From positions 1 to 5,755 of the forward strand of contig JAHDSS010000089.1 of the NCBI GenBank assembly GCA_018432565.1: a stretch of 5,755 nucleotides of DNA, read 5' to 3'. The position numbers and the translations under genes were made by a program. Below, piece by piece: positions 1-5,567 of the stretch. Source of the stretch: Kiritimatiellia bacterium. Its GTDB lineage: Bacteria; Verrucomicrobiota; Kiritimatiellia; CAIQIC01; Lenti-01. Below the pieces are notes generated by a model that saw nothing but the letters and a program-made list of their open reading frames with translations, had not been told where the DNA came from and made no database searches. The first letter of the stretch is position 1, and every line of letters starts with the position of its first letter.

Positions 1-1
1 G

Positions 2-1375
2 CACATCGTGGAGTTCCGGGGGTTCGAGCGGTTCGTGCAGGGGCGTCCGTACTGGGAGGCGCCGGTGCTGGTGCAGCGCCTGTGCGGCATCTGCCCGGTC
101 AGCCACCACCTGGCCGCGGCCAAGGCGATGGATGTGGTGGTTGGCGCGGGGACGGGCGACGGGCTGACGCCGACGGCGGAAAAGATTCGCCGCCTGATGC
201 ACTACGGACAGATCTTCCAGTCGCACTCGCTGCATTTCTTCCATTTGGCCTCGCCGGACCTGCTGTTCGGGTACGATGCCGCGCCGGAGACCCGCAACGT
301 GATCGGCGTGGCGATGGCGAACCGCGAGCTGGCGACGCAGGCGGTGCTGATGCGGAAATACGGCCAGGAGGTGATCGCGGCGACCGCCGGCAAGAAGATC
401 CACGGCACCGGCGCGATCCCCGGCGGCGTCAACAAAAGCCTGACGCCGGAGGAGCGCGACGCCCTGCTCCTGGGCGGGGGCGGGCCGCTCAACGCCGACC
501 ACATGGTGGAGTGGTCGCAGGGGGCGCTGGCGTTCTTCAAGGACTACTACCGGCAGCACCGGGAGTTCATTGACGGGTTCTCGCGGTTTCCGTCGAACCA
601 CCTGAGCCTGGTGCGCCGGGACGGCGCGCTGGATCTGTACCACGGCGTGCTGCGGGCGGTGGACGCGGACGGGAAGCGGATCCTGGACGACGTGGATCCG
701 CAGGACTACCTCGATCACTTCCGCGAGGAGGTCAAGCCGTGGAGCTTCATGAAGTTCCCGTACCTGAAAAAGCTGGGGCCGGAGAAGGGCTGGTACCGGG
801 TGGGGCCGCTGGCGCGGCTGAACACGGCGGACTTCATCCCGACCCCGCTGGCGCAGGCGGAATTCGAGGCCTACAAGGCGGCGACGGGCGGGAAGCCCAA
901 CGACCGCTGCATGCATACGCACTGGGCGCGGCTGATCGAAGTGCTGCACGCCGCGGAATGCATGCGCGACCTGCTGAACGATCCGGACATTCTGGGCGGC
1001 GACCTGACGGTGAAGGGCGCGCGCCAGGCCGTGGGCGTCGGCCTGCTGGAGGCCCCGCGCGGCACCCTGTTCCATCACTACCGGGTCGGCGACGACGATC
1101 TGATCCGGATGGCCAATCTGATCGTCTCCACCACGCACAACAACGAGCCGATGAACCGGGCGGTGAACCACGTGGCCCGCGCCATGCTGACGGGCGTGAA
1201 GGACATCACCGAAGGCATGCTCAACGCCGTCGAGGTGGCGATCCGCGCCTACGATCCCTGCCTGAGCTGCGCGACGCACGCCTACGGCCAAATGCCGCTG
1301 GAGGTGACGCTGCTGGATGCGGCGGGGGCGGTGGTGGACCGGCGGCGGAAATCCGCGGGTGTCCGCCGGACCTGA
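2..1375 (+). CDS. hoxH: [NiFe]-hydrogenase large subunit, group 3d HoxH type (5'-truncated)
   Basis: Catalytic large subunit of a cytoplasmic [NiFe]-hydrogenase; it carries the Ni-Fe(CN)2CO site that interconverts H2 with protons and electrons, in this class usually passed to NAD+ through HoxFUYE partners. Residues are counted from the GTG at base 8. The N-terminal cysteine motif RxCGxCxxxH is R24-C26-G27-C29-H33 and the C-terminal DPCxxCxxH motif is D416-C418-C421-H424, so all four Ni-ligating cysteines are present. Stretches such as VGPLARLNTADFIPTPLAQ, MHTHWARLIEVLHAAE and MNRAVNHVARAM are typical of HoxH rather than of membrane-bound uptake enzymes. A 31-residue tail follows H424 and should be cut off during maturation. 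The frame is open to the left edge (His-Ile precede the GTG) and the family normally has further N-terminal residues here, so the true start lies outside the window. A maturation protease follows 56 bp downstream. MvhA-type group 3c is the main alternative; I consider it less likely. Confidence 0.95.
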   Translation, partial: HIVEFRGFERFVQGRPYWEAPVLVQRLCGICPVSHHLAAAKAMDVVVGAGTGDGLTPTAEKIRRLMHYGQIFQSHSLHFFHLASPDLLFGYDAAPETRNVIGVAMANRELATQAVLMRKYGQEVIAATAGKKIHGTGAIPGGVNKSLTPEERDALLLGGGGPLNADHMVEWSQGALAFFKDYYRQHREFIDGFSRFPSNHLSLVRRDGALDLYHGVLRAVDADGKRILDDVDPQDYLDHFREEVKPWSFMKFPYLKKLGPEKGWYRVGPLARLNTADFIPTPLAQAEFEAYKAATGGKPNDRCMHTHWARLIEVLHAAECMRDLLNDPDILGGDLTVKGARQAVGVGLLEAPRGTLFHHYRVGDDDLIRMANLIVSTTHNNEPMNRAVNHVARAMLTGVKDITEGMLNAVEVAIRAYDPCLSCATHAYGQMPLEVTLLDAAGAVVDRRRKSAGVRRT

Positions 1376-1379
1376 TTCA

Positions 1380-1400
1380 CCCACGGGACAAGCCCGTGGG
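1380..1400. repeat. Perfect intergenic hairpin between hoxH and protease gene
   Basis: Arms CCCACGGG (1380-1387) and CCCGTGGG (1393-1400) are exact reverse complements around the 5-nt loop ACAAG. It starts five bases after the hoxH stop. No T-run follows, so it is not a standard intrinsic terminator. An mRNA-stabilising or processing hairpin, or a dispersed palindromic repeat, fits better. Confidence 0.6.
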
Positions 1401-1431
1401 GGTCTGGGGGAAGCTCGGATCTCAATATCCA

Positions 1432-1965
1432 ATGTCCACTATTCAATTCATGAGTTCAGATTCCAATCGAGTGGGTTTGAAACCGCTGCTGATCTACGGC
1501 TACGGGAATCCGGGGCGGCAAGACGACGGGGTGGGCGTGGCGCTGGCGGAGGAGCTGGAGGCGTGGGCCCGGGCGGAAGGGATTTCCGGCCTGGCGTTTG
1601 ATTCCAACTACCAGCTCAACGCGGAGGACGCGCTGGCGGTGGCGGAGGCCCGGGCCGTGGTTTTCGTGGATGCCGCGCGGGGGGGCGCGGAACCGTTTGC
1701 ATTCAAGCGGCTGGAACCGCGCGGGGAGATCGGGTTTTCGACGCACGCGATGTCTCCCGAAAGCGTGCTGGCGCTGGCCGGGGAACTGTACGGGGCGCGG
1801 CCGCCGGCGTGGCTGCTGGCCATCCGGGGAGAATCCTGGGAGCCGAACGAACCGCCCACCGCCGCGGCGCTGTCCCATCTGGCCGCCGCCCGGGAATTCC
1901 TGCGGGAGTGGCTGCGCCAAGAACCCTTGGGTTGCCCGGACAGCCTCCCCGGACAACCCATGTGA
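1432..1965 (+). CDS. hoxW: Hydrogenase maturation endopeptidase (HoxW/HycI family)
   Basis: A 177-residue protein of the nickel-dependent endopeptidase family that recognises Ni bound in the hydrogenase large-subunit precursor and cleaves off its C-terminal tail in the cytoplasm. The N-terminal signature GYGNPGRQDDGVG is at residues 23-35. By alignment from memory with E. coli HybD (Glu16, Asp62, His93), the metal-binding residues here would be D32, D80 (in VVFVDAA) and H105 (in FSTHAMSP). Size fits the family. It follows hoxH by 56 bp on the same strand, which implies that HoxH is its substrate and justifies the tentative symbol. The start is uncertain: ATG 1432 and ATG 1450 are both in frame, and neither has a good Shine-Dalgarno; a G-rich GGGGGAAG lies about 18 nt before 1432. 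The ORF also runs open upstream through the hoxH 3' end in another frame. The last ~14 residues (LGCPDSLPGQPM) look non-family and come from a palindromic DNA segment. Confidence 0.9.
   Translation: MSTIQFMSSDSNRVGLKPLLIYGYGNPGRQDDGVGVALAEELEAWARAEGISGLAFDSNYQLNAEDALAVAEARAVVFVDAARGGAEPFAFKRLEPRGEIGFSTHAMSPESVLALAGELYGARPPAWLLAIRGESWEPNEPPTAAALSHLAAAREFLREWLRQEPLGCPDSLPGQPM
1928..1960. repeat. Palindrome with internal direct repeat at protease gene 3' end
   Basis: Arms TGGGTTG (1928-1934) and CAACCCA (1954-1960) are exact reverse complements. The loop region contains CCCGGACA twice in direct orientation (1935-1942 and 1948-1955, the second partly in the right arm). It lies inside the last codons of the protease ORF and supplies its unusual tail. 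It may be an inserted repeat element or a 3'-end hairpin. Confidence 0.45.
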
Positions 1966-1974
1966 ACCGCAGAG

Positions 1975-1996
1975 CACCGCCGGATTTTCCGCGGTG
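1975..1996 (+). terminator. Possible 3'-end hairpin of the hydrogenase operon
   Basis: Arms CACCGC (1975-1980) and GCGGTG (1991-1996) pair perfectly around a 10-nt loop, 10 bases after the protease stop codon. No clear T-run follows immediately, so this is at best an imperfect terminator or an RNA 3'-end-protecting structure. Confidence 0.3.
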
Positions 1997-2010
1997 TGGT
2001 CCGACGGCTG

Positions 2011-2073
2011 CCGGATTCCATGGCGTGGAAAACCGGCGGAAAAAGTTTCCATGGCGTGGAAAATCCGGATTTT
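2011..2073. repeat. Two direct copies of a TTCCA-TGGCG-TGGAA palindrome plus a 14-bp palindrome
   Basis: The sequence TTCCATGGCGTGGAAAA occurs at 2016-2032 and again at 2047-2063. Each copy is itself a hairpin. In the first, TTCCA/TGGAA surrounds TGGCG and is extended by flanking CCGG boxes (2011-2014, 2033-2036). In the second, TTTCCA (2046-2051) pairs with TGGAAA (2057-2062). A perfect palindrome AAAATCCGGATTTT (2060-2073) overlaps the second copy. The block sits between two convergent genes. Such TTTCCA...TGGAAA hairpins look like a dispersed intergenic family, but only this window can be seen. Confidence 0.7.
2040..2062 (-). terminator. Candidate intrinsic terminator of the kinase gene
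   Basis: Read on the minus strand, 53 bases after the kinase stop, the stem TTTCCA/TGGAAA (2062-2046) is followed within one base by five T residues (complement of A 2040-2044). The stem is short and AT-rich, so termination may be weak. On the plus strand a T6 run at 2070-2075 follows the same block and could serve the hydrogenase operon. Confidence 0.35.
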
Positions 2074-2114
2074 TTGGCTGGGAGGGGGCGTGGGGGGAAG
2101 AGCGATCCGAGCGC

Positions 2115-4634
2115 CTACCGTCGGTTTGCCCGGTCGAGGAGGGCCAGGACGATCCATTGGCCGTCGAGGATGGGCTGGCAGGTGACCCAGGCGCCGGAGA
2201 TTTCCAGGCAGTCGCCGGGGGAAAGGCGCCGGGAGGCGATCTCGCGCGAGCAGGCGTGCAGCAGGTCGCCGGCTTCCTCGACGGGTTTGAGCTCCAGGCG
2301 GGTTTGCCAGTCCTCGGCGGTGCGGGGATGGTCGGTATCCACGACGATCCGGTGGACGGTGCGGGGCGGGCCGCCGTCGGGATCGGGTTCGGGCATGGCC
2401 CGGAGGAGCAGGCCGCGGCGGCGGGCGGTGGAATCGCCGGAGAAATCACGGAGCAGGCCCTGGAGGGTATCGAGGGTGATTTCGACGCCGACGACGCCGA
2501 CGGAGCGGCCGTCGACGTGGAGCCGGCCCATGCAGCTGCACAGGAGGACGCGGGTGCTGGCGTCGGCGTAGGGATTGCCCCAGACGGGCCGGTTGTCGGG
2601 GGCGTGGATGGCGGCGAGATACCAGGCGCGGCGGGTGGGGTCGTAGTCGGGTTTGTCGCCGTAGCGGGCGAAGCCGGGAAACCCGAGCAGCAGGCCGGTT
2701 TCGGATCCGGCCAGGGACCAGAGGATATCGGGTCGGACCCGATGGACGCGGGAGAACAGGCGGTTGAGGCGGCCGAGGCGGGCGGCGGCGTTTTCGACGG
2801 CGGGGCGGGTGTCGGGTCCGCGGGCCCAGGGGGCGCGGACCACGGTGGGATAGTCCGGGGAGATCCGGGTTTGATAGCGGGGGCTGGGGACCATGCCGGG
2901 AGGGCGGGCGGCGGGATCGGCGAAGTCTTCATCGTAATAGAAGCCGTCGCGTCCGGCGGGGGTGGGCTCGCGCCGGGGCAGCTGGTCCGCCGGCAGGGTC
3001 AGGAGCTCGACGGCGGTTTGCTGGTAGAGGCGGGTGAGTTGTTCGATGCCGAGCATGAACTGGCCGACGGTGCGGGCGCAGCCGGCGACGGAGGCGACGA
3101 ACATGTCCTGCTCGTTGCGGATGGCGAGGGTGCGCTGGCGGAAGCCGAGGAAGGCAATGGCGGCCAGTCCGCCCAGGAAGAGCAAACCGAACGTGGCGGC
3201 GGCGGCGCGCCAGAGGCGGATCCGCCGGGCGGCACGCCGGAGGCGGGTTTGGCGTTCTTCGATCCGGGCGGCGAGGGGATCGGGGCCGGGGTCGGTCGGG
3301 GGCAGGCCGGGTTCGCGCAGCAAGCGGAGCTGGGCGCGGGCGAGGGTCAGGTCGTCCTGGCGGATGGCGAGGCGGACATGCCAGCAGAGCGCATCGGCGA
3401 GTCCCTGCCGGGCGTCGTGGTTGTCCGGCCAGAGCGCGAGAGCCTGGCGGAAGCCGCCAATGCATTCGGAGAGGCGTCCGTAGGCGAGGGAGGCGTCGTC
3501 CCTGGAGAGGTCGGGGACGAGGCCGGACGGGGACGGAATGTCATCGGCCAGGATTCCTTCCGCCTGGAGGCGCTCGAGAGCCTGGCGGGCGCGGCGGGTC
3601 ACGGCAATGGATTCGGCGTGGGTCAGGCAGTCGGAAAGATCGCGCTGGAAATCGCGCACGGCGGCGTAGCGGCCGGCGGGATCGGGGCAGAGGGCTTTCG
3701 CGGCCACGGGGAGGAGGGTCGGGGGCCAGCCGGGGAGGAGGTCCTGAGGGATGAGGGGAGGGACGTCGCCGCGGGCGGCCTGGCGCAGGACGTCCATGAC
3801 GTCGCGGCCCTGGCGGGGCGGCCGGCCGGTCAGCAGCTCGTGGAGGATGCCGCCGAGCAGATAGATGTCGGCGGCGGGGCCGAGATCCGCGAGTCGGCCG
3901 CGGACCATTTCGGGGGCGATATAGGCGGGCGTGCCGGCCAGCTGGGGGGTGAGGTCGGGGTGGCGCCGGTATTCGTTGCGGTCGTCGAAGTAGAGGGCGA
4001 GGCCCCAGTCCATGACGTAGGCTTCGCCGAATTCGCCGATCATGATGTTTTCGGGCTTGAGGTCGCGGTGGAGGATCGCCTTGCTGTGGGCGTAGGCGAC
4101 GGTGTCGCAGACCTTGAGCAGAATGGCGAGGTGGTCTTTCCAGTCCATGCGCCGGGCGCGCTCTTCCGCCGCCGCCCGGGAAGCCTCCGGGGCGGAGTCG
4201 GGATGGAGCAGGTGGCTCCAGGGGATGCCTTCGACCTTCTTCATGGCGAAGAACGGGCGGCCGTCGGGATCCCGGGCGAGGGCGTAGATGGGCACCACGC
4301 CGGGATGGTCGAGGTGGGCGGTCATGAAGGCTTCATGGGTGAATTCACCCGCGGCGGCCAGGGTCTGGCTTGTGCCCGGCGTCCCGTCGAGTTTGCAGAG
4401 TTTGATGGCGACTTCGCGCTGGAGAGCCCGGTCCTCGGCCCGGCCGACGATGCCCATGCCGCCGGTGCCGATCTGCTCGATCCATTCATACCGGGGAACG
4501 GGATCCGGCGCGTTTTCCTCGAGGTTGCCGAGAGAGCCGATGCGGAGCGAACGGCCGTGGCGGCCGATGGTTTCGGTGGGCAGGCGATCGGGGTTGATTT
4601 CAAAGGCCAGGAAGGCCTTGCGGCCGCCGCGCAA
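2115..4634 (-). CDS. Membrane Ser/Thr protein kinase with C-terminal dCache sensor
   Basis: An 839-residue predicted transmembrane eukaryotic-like Ser/Thr kinase. The kinase domain is about residues 49-335: glycine loop GTGGMG (56-61), catalytic lysine in VAIK (K78), alpha-C glutamate E101, HRDLKPEN (189-196, catalytic D191), DWG in place of DFG (D209), APE (240-242) and D256. All catalytic residues are present, so it should be active. Residues ~383-440 resemble a TPR-like helical linker. One hydrophobic helix (~476-497) follows a basic stretch. The rest resembles a double-Cache sensor: DPTRRAWY (665-672), NPY (687-689), VGVVGVEI (712-719), then a second module ending in a W826-containing strand. 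The kinase would lie in the cytoplasm and the sensor outside; no second membrane helix exists. The start at 4634 is a TTG without a visible Shine-Dalgarno; see the ATG at 4712 behind an in-frame TGA. Convergent with the hydrogenase genes. The ligand and substrate are unknown. Confidence 0.93.
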   Translation of the reverse strand: MRGGRKAFLAFEINPDRLPTETIGRHGRSLRIGSLGNLEENAPDPVPRYEWIEQIGTGGMGIVGRAEDRALQREVAIKLCKLDGTPGTSQTLAAAGEFTHEAFMTAHLDHPGVVPIYALARDPDGRPFFAMKKVEGIPWSHLLHPDSAPEASRAAAEERARRMDWKDHLAILLKVCDTVAYAHSKAILHRDLKPENIMIGEFGEAYVMDWGLALYFDDRNEYRRHPDLTPQLAGTPAYIAPEMVRGRLADLGPAADIYLLGGILHELLTGRPPRQGRDVMDVLRQAARGDVPPLIPQDLLPGWPPTLLPVAAKALCPDPAGRYAAVRDFQRDLSDCLTHAESIAVTRRARQALERLQAEGILADDIPSPSGLVPDLSRDDASLAYGRLSECIGGFRQALALWPDNHDARQGLADALCWHVRLAIRQDDLTLARAQLRLLREPGLPPTDPGPDPLAARIEERQTRLRRAARRIRLWRAAAATFGLLFLGGLAAIAFLGFRQRTLAIRNEQDMFVASVAGCARTVGQFMLGIEQLTRLYQQTAVELLTLPADQLPRREPTPAGRDGFYYDEDFADPAARPPGMVPSPRYQTRISPDYPTVVRAPWARGPDTRPAVENAAARLGRLNRLFSRVHRVRPDILWSLAGSETGLLLGFPGFARYGDKPDYDPTRRAWYLAAIHAPDNRPVWGNPYADASTRVLLCSCMGRLHVDGRSVGVVGVEITLDTLQGLLRDFSGDSTARRRGLLLRAMPEPDPDGGPPRTVHRIVVDTDHPRTAEDWQTRLELKPVEEAGDLLHACSREIASRRLSPGDCLEISGAWVTCQPILDGQWIVLALLDRANRR

Positions 4635-4670
4635 GGTGACATCGGGCGAAGCATCACGGCTTGGCGGGGG

Positions 4671-4712
4671 TCAGGGATCCGTCGAACCGTCCGGGCTGGC
4701 ATCACTGTTCAT
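4671..4712 (-). other. In-frame ATG, 13 codons and TGA upstream of the kinase (possible broken N-terminus)
   Basis: On the minus strand an ATG at 4712 is preceded by GAGAG six bases upstream, a fair ribosome site, and encodes MNSDASPDGSTDP before TGA (4673-4671). This is exactly the kinase frame; twelve further sense codons (PPPSRDASPDVT) connect the TGA to the TTG annotated as the kinase start. With TGA read through or repaired, the product would be 865 residues. It may be a short upstream ORF controlling kinase translation, a nonsense mutation or sequencing error in the true N-terminus, or a recoded codon. Confidence 0.55.
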
Positions 4713-4781
4713 GGGTTGCTCTCTAACCAAAGTGTAATGCAAAGGATCAGGAAGGGAAGAGGGAAAAGCGGAGAAAAGAAT

Positions 4782-4816
4782 ACAGAGGACAGAAGACAGA
4801 GGACAGAGGACAGAGG
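4782..4816. repeat. 7-bp tandem repeat (ACAGAGG)
   Basis: Five consecutive 7-bp units: ACAGAGG, ACAGAAG, ACAGAGG, ACAGAGG, ACAGAGG, followed by a partial ACAGG. One unit carries a single base change. It lies about 70 bp upstream of the ATG at 4712, on a purine-rich plus strand (pyrimidine-rich as kinase leader). Slippage-prone simple repeat; no function visible. Confidence 0.9.
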
Positions 4817-4928
4817 ACAGGAGGAGGGTCCGAGAGGCGAATGAAACCACAGAGGGGCGCAGAGGGGGGCATCTGCGATTCACCGACTTGATTTGGAGTG
4901 CGGCGGCTAGAGCGTCTTACATTTTCGT

Positions 4929-4954
4929 GTAGCCGTTCCCGATGGAGCCGGGAA
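4929..4954 (+). repeat. REP-like element 1 (GTAG plus hairpin)
   Basis: GTAG (4929-4932) is followed by a hairpin with exact arms TTCCCG (4936-4941) and CGGGAA (4949-4954) and a 7-nt loop. A GTAG tetranucleotide 5' of a short palindrome is the hallmark of REP elements mobilised by RAYT (REP-associated tyrosine) transposases. It belongs to the cluster ending at 5169 but differs in arm sequence from its neighbours. Confidence 0.5.
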
Positions 4955-4970
4955 TTGAATCAACAGTTCC

Positions 4971-5086
4971 GCGCCCAACGGGCGCAGCTACAACCGATCC
5001 GCCTGAGCCCCGCGCCCAACGGGCGCAGCTACAACCGATCCGCCTGAGCCCCGCGCCCAACGGGCGCAGCTACAACCGATCCGCCT
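4971..5086 (-). repeat. 41-bp tandem repeat, 2.8 copies, each with a GTAG-headed palindrome
   Basis: Copies start at 4971, 5012 and 5053 with a period of 41 bp; the first two are identical over 41 bp and the third matches for 34 bp before diverging. Each unit has an exact palindrome (GCGCCC, AAC, GGGCGC) followed by AGCTAC, which on the minus strand reads as GTAGCT and then the hairpin. The other part of the unit is a spacer beginning AACCGATCCGCC. This is a REP-type head-plus-hairpin in tandem. Confidence 0.9.
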
Positions 5087-5090
5087 TGCT

Positions 5091-5111
5091 GTAGCTGCGC
5101 CCGCTGGGCGC
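5091..5111 (+). repeat. Inverted copy of the 41-bp repeat's palindrome
   Basis: This 21-bp segment matches the reverse complement of the palindrome-plus-head of each tandem unit with one mismatch (C for T in the loop). It lies 17 nt after the third copy's head, so 5053-5073 and 5091-5111 can form a stem of about 21 bp. Opposed REP units of this kind resemble a BIME. Confidence 0.85.
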
Positions 5112-5144
5112 GGCTATGAATAGTTGAAAAACGCCCTGGGAGTC

Positions 5145-5169
5145 GCGCGGGACGGGAGCCCCGCGCTAC
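5145..5169 (-). repeat. REP-like element with GCGCGGG arms
   Basis: Arms GCGCGGG (5145-5151) and CCCGCGC (5160-5166) are exact reverse complements around an 8-nt loop, followed by CTAC (5166-5169), which is GTAG on the minus strand. It has the same head-plus-hairpin plan as the preceding elements with unrelated arm sequence. Confidence 0.55.
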
Positions 5170-5212
5170 GAGGGCCAATGACAGAAAAAAATGAAATAAA
5201 TCGGAAAAACAG

Positions 5213-5240
5213 TTGACAGGGAAAAGGGAATCCGTAAGAT
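5213..5240 (+). promoter_or_regulatory. Sigma70 promoter for tRNA-Thr/tuf unit
   Basis: The -35 box TTGACA (5213-5218) matches the consensus exactly; the -10 box TAAGAT (5235-5240) matches five of six bases after a 16-bp spacer. Transcription would start near 5247. The preceding 30 bases are A-rich (A7 and A5 runs), resembling an UP element, as expected for a strongly expressed translation-factor operon. A GC-rich stretch (GCGCGGCG) directly after the -10 box could act as a stringent-type discriminator; that is inference. Confidence 0.85.
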
Positions 5241-5246
5241 GCGCGG

Positions 5247-5406
5247 CGACATTCGGGACTGCCGGTAAGCGGGATCGGATGGAAAAACATAGCGTCTGAC
5301 ACAAGATTTAGCGCTTTCCGAGCCTCTACGGGAACCCTAAAGGAGCGGGAGTGGTGCGTCTTGTGCCCGTTTGTCCAGCCGGGCGGCGGGAGGAGCGCGC
5401 GAGCGT
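5247..5406 (+). other. Structured ~160-nt leader upstream of tRNA-Thr
   Basis: Between the promoter and the tRNA there is no gene I recognise. Nested pairings are visible: CACAAGA (5300-5306) with TCTTGTG (5359-5365), TTTAG (5307-5311) with CTAAA (5337-5341), and TTTCCG (5315-5320) with CGGGAA (5329-5334, one G-U pair) closing an 8-nt loop. An alternative hairpin GCCCG (5365-5369) / CGGGC (5380-5384) shares one base with the first. It may be just the 5' trailer removed by RNase P, or a small RNA or regulatory leader. Confidence 0.4.
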
Positions 5407-5482
5407 GCCTGTGTAGCTCAGTTGGCAGAGCACGTCCTTGGTAAGGACGAGGTCAGCGGTTCAATCCCGCTCGCAGGCTCCA
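5407..5482 (+). tRNA. tRNA-Thr (anticodon GGT)
   Basis: A complete 76-nt cloverleaf with encoded CCA (5480-5482). The acceptor stem GCCTGTG (5407-5413) pairs with CGCAGGC (5472-5478) with one G-U pair; discriminator base T5479. The D-arm contains TAGCTCAGTTGGCAGAGCA. Anticodon stem CGTCC/GGACG (5433-5437, 5445-5449) holds loop TTGGTAA with anticodon GGT (5440-5442), reading ACC and ACU. The T-arm AGCGG/CCGCT (5455-5459, 5467-5471) holds loop TTCAATC. It lies 85 bp upstream of tuf with no visible terminator between, so it is probably co-transcribed and processed out, as for thrT-tufB in E. coli. Confidence 0.97.
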
Positions 5483-5567
5483 GATGCGCAGGGCGATGTT
5501 GGAAAGAGGAAGCGGCGCCGGCGACGGTGCGAGAGTTTAAAAAAGCAAACAACAGGGAGACGACTCC

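Larger units (their letters stand above)
4713..5212. other. 500-bp intergenic region between divergent kinase and tRNA-Thr/tuf units
   Basis: No convincing coding sequence is seen on either strand. From left to right it holds the kinase leader (a weak TACACT -10 candidate on the minus strand near 4731), a purine-rich tract with a 7-bp tandem repeat, a pair of AGAGGGG units about 10 bp apart (4851-4867), unremarkable sequence to about 4928, a cluster of GTAG-headed palindromes (4929-5169), and an A-rich tract (about 5180-5212) just upstream of the tRNA/tuf promoter. Confidence 0.75.

Noticed and set aside
1703..2932. 409-codon open frame on the minus strand rich in Pro/Ala/Ser
   Set aside because: It is an alternative frame of the kinase 3' half running on into the antisense of the protease gene; its composition is that of a GC-biased shadow frame.
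1809..4844. A very long open frame (1011 codons) on the plus strand opposite the kinase
   Set aside because: It is a low-complexity Gly/Ala/Glu/Val-rich translation with no recognisable domain, caused by GC-rich codon bias in the antisense of the kinase gene, whose motifs are unambiguous.
4713..4883. 70-codon minus-strand ORF extending upstream of ATG 4712
   Set aside because: The upstream part translates the 7-bp tandem repeat and adjacent pyrimidine-rich DNA (LLLSSVLCPLSSVLCILFS); only the last 13 codons, with their own ATG and ribosome site, deserve attention.
4971..5086. Possible CRISPR array
   Set aside because: The 41-bp copies are directly adjacent with identical spacer segments; there are no variable spacers and no cas genes.
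5345..5362. T-box-like GGGAGTGGTGCG near the tRNA leader
   Set aside because: It does not match the conserved T-box core (AGGGTGGNACCGCG) and no specifier or antiterminator structure is apparent.
5351..5416. 21-codon GTG ORF preceded by AAAGGAG
   Set aside because: The spacing is good, but it ends inside the tRNA and has no recognisable peptide; likely chance in a GC-rich leader.
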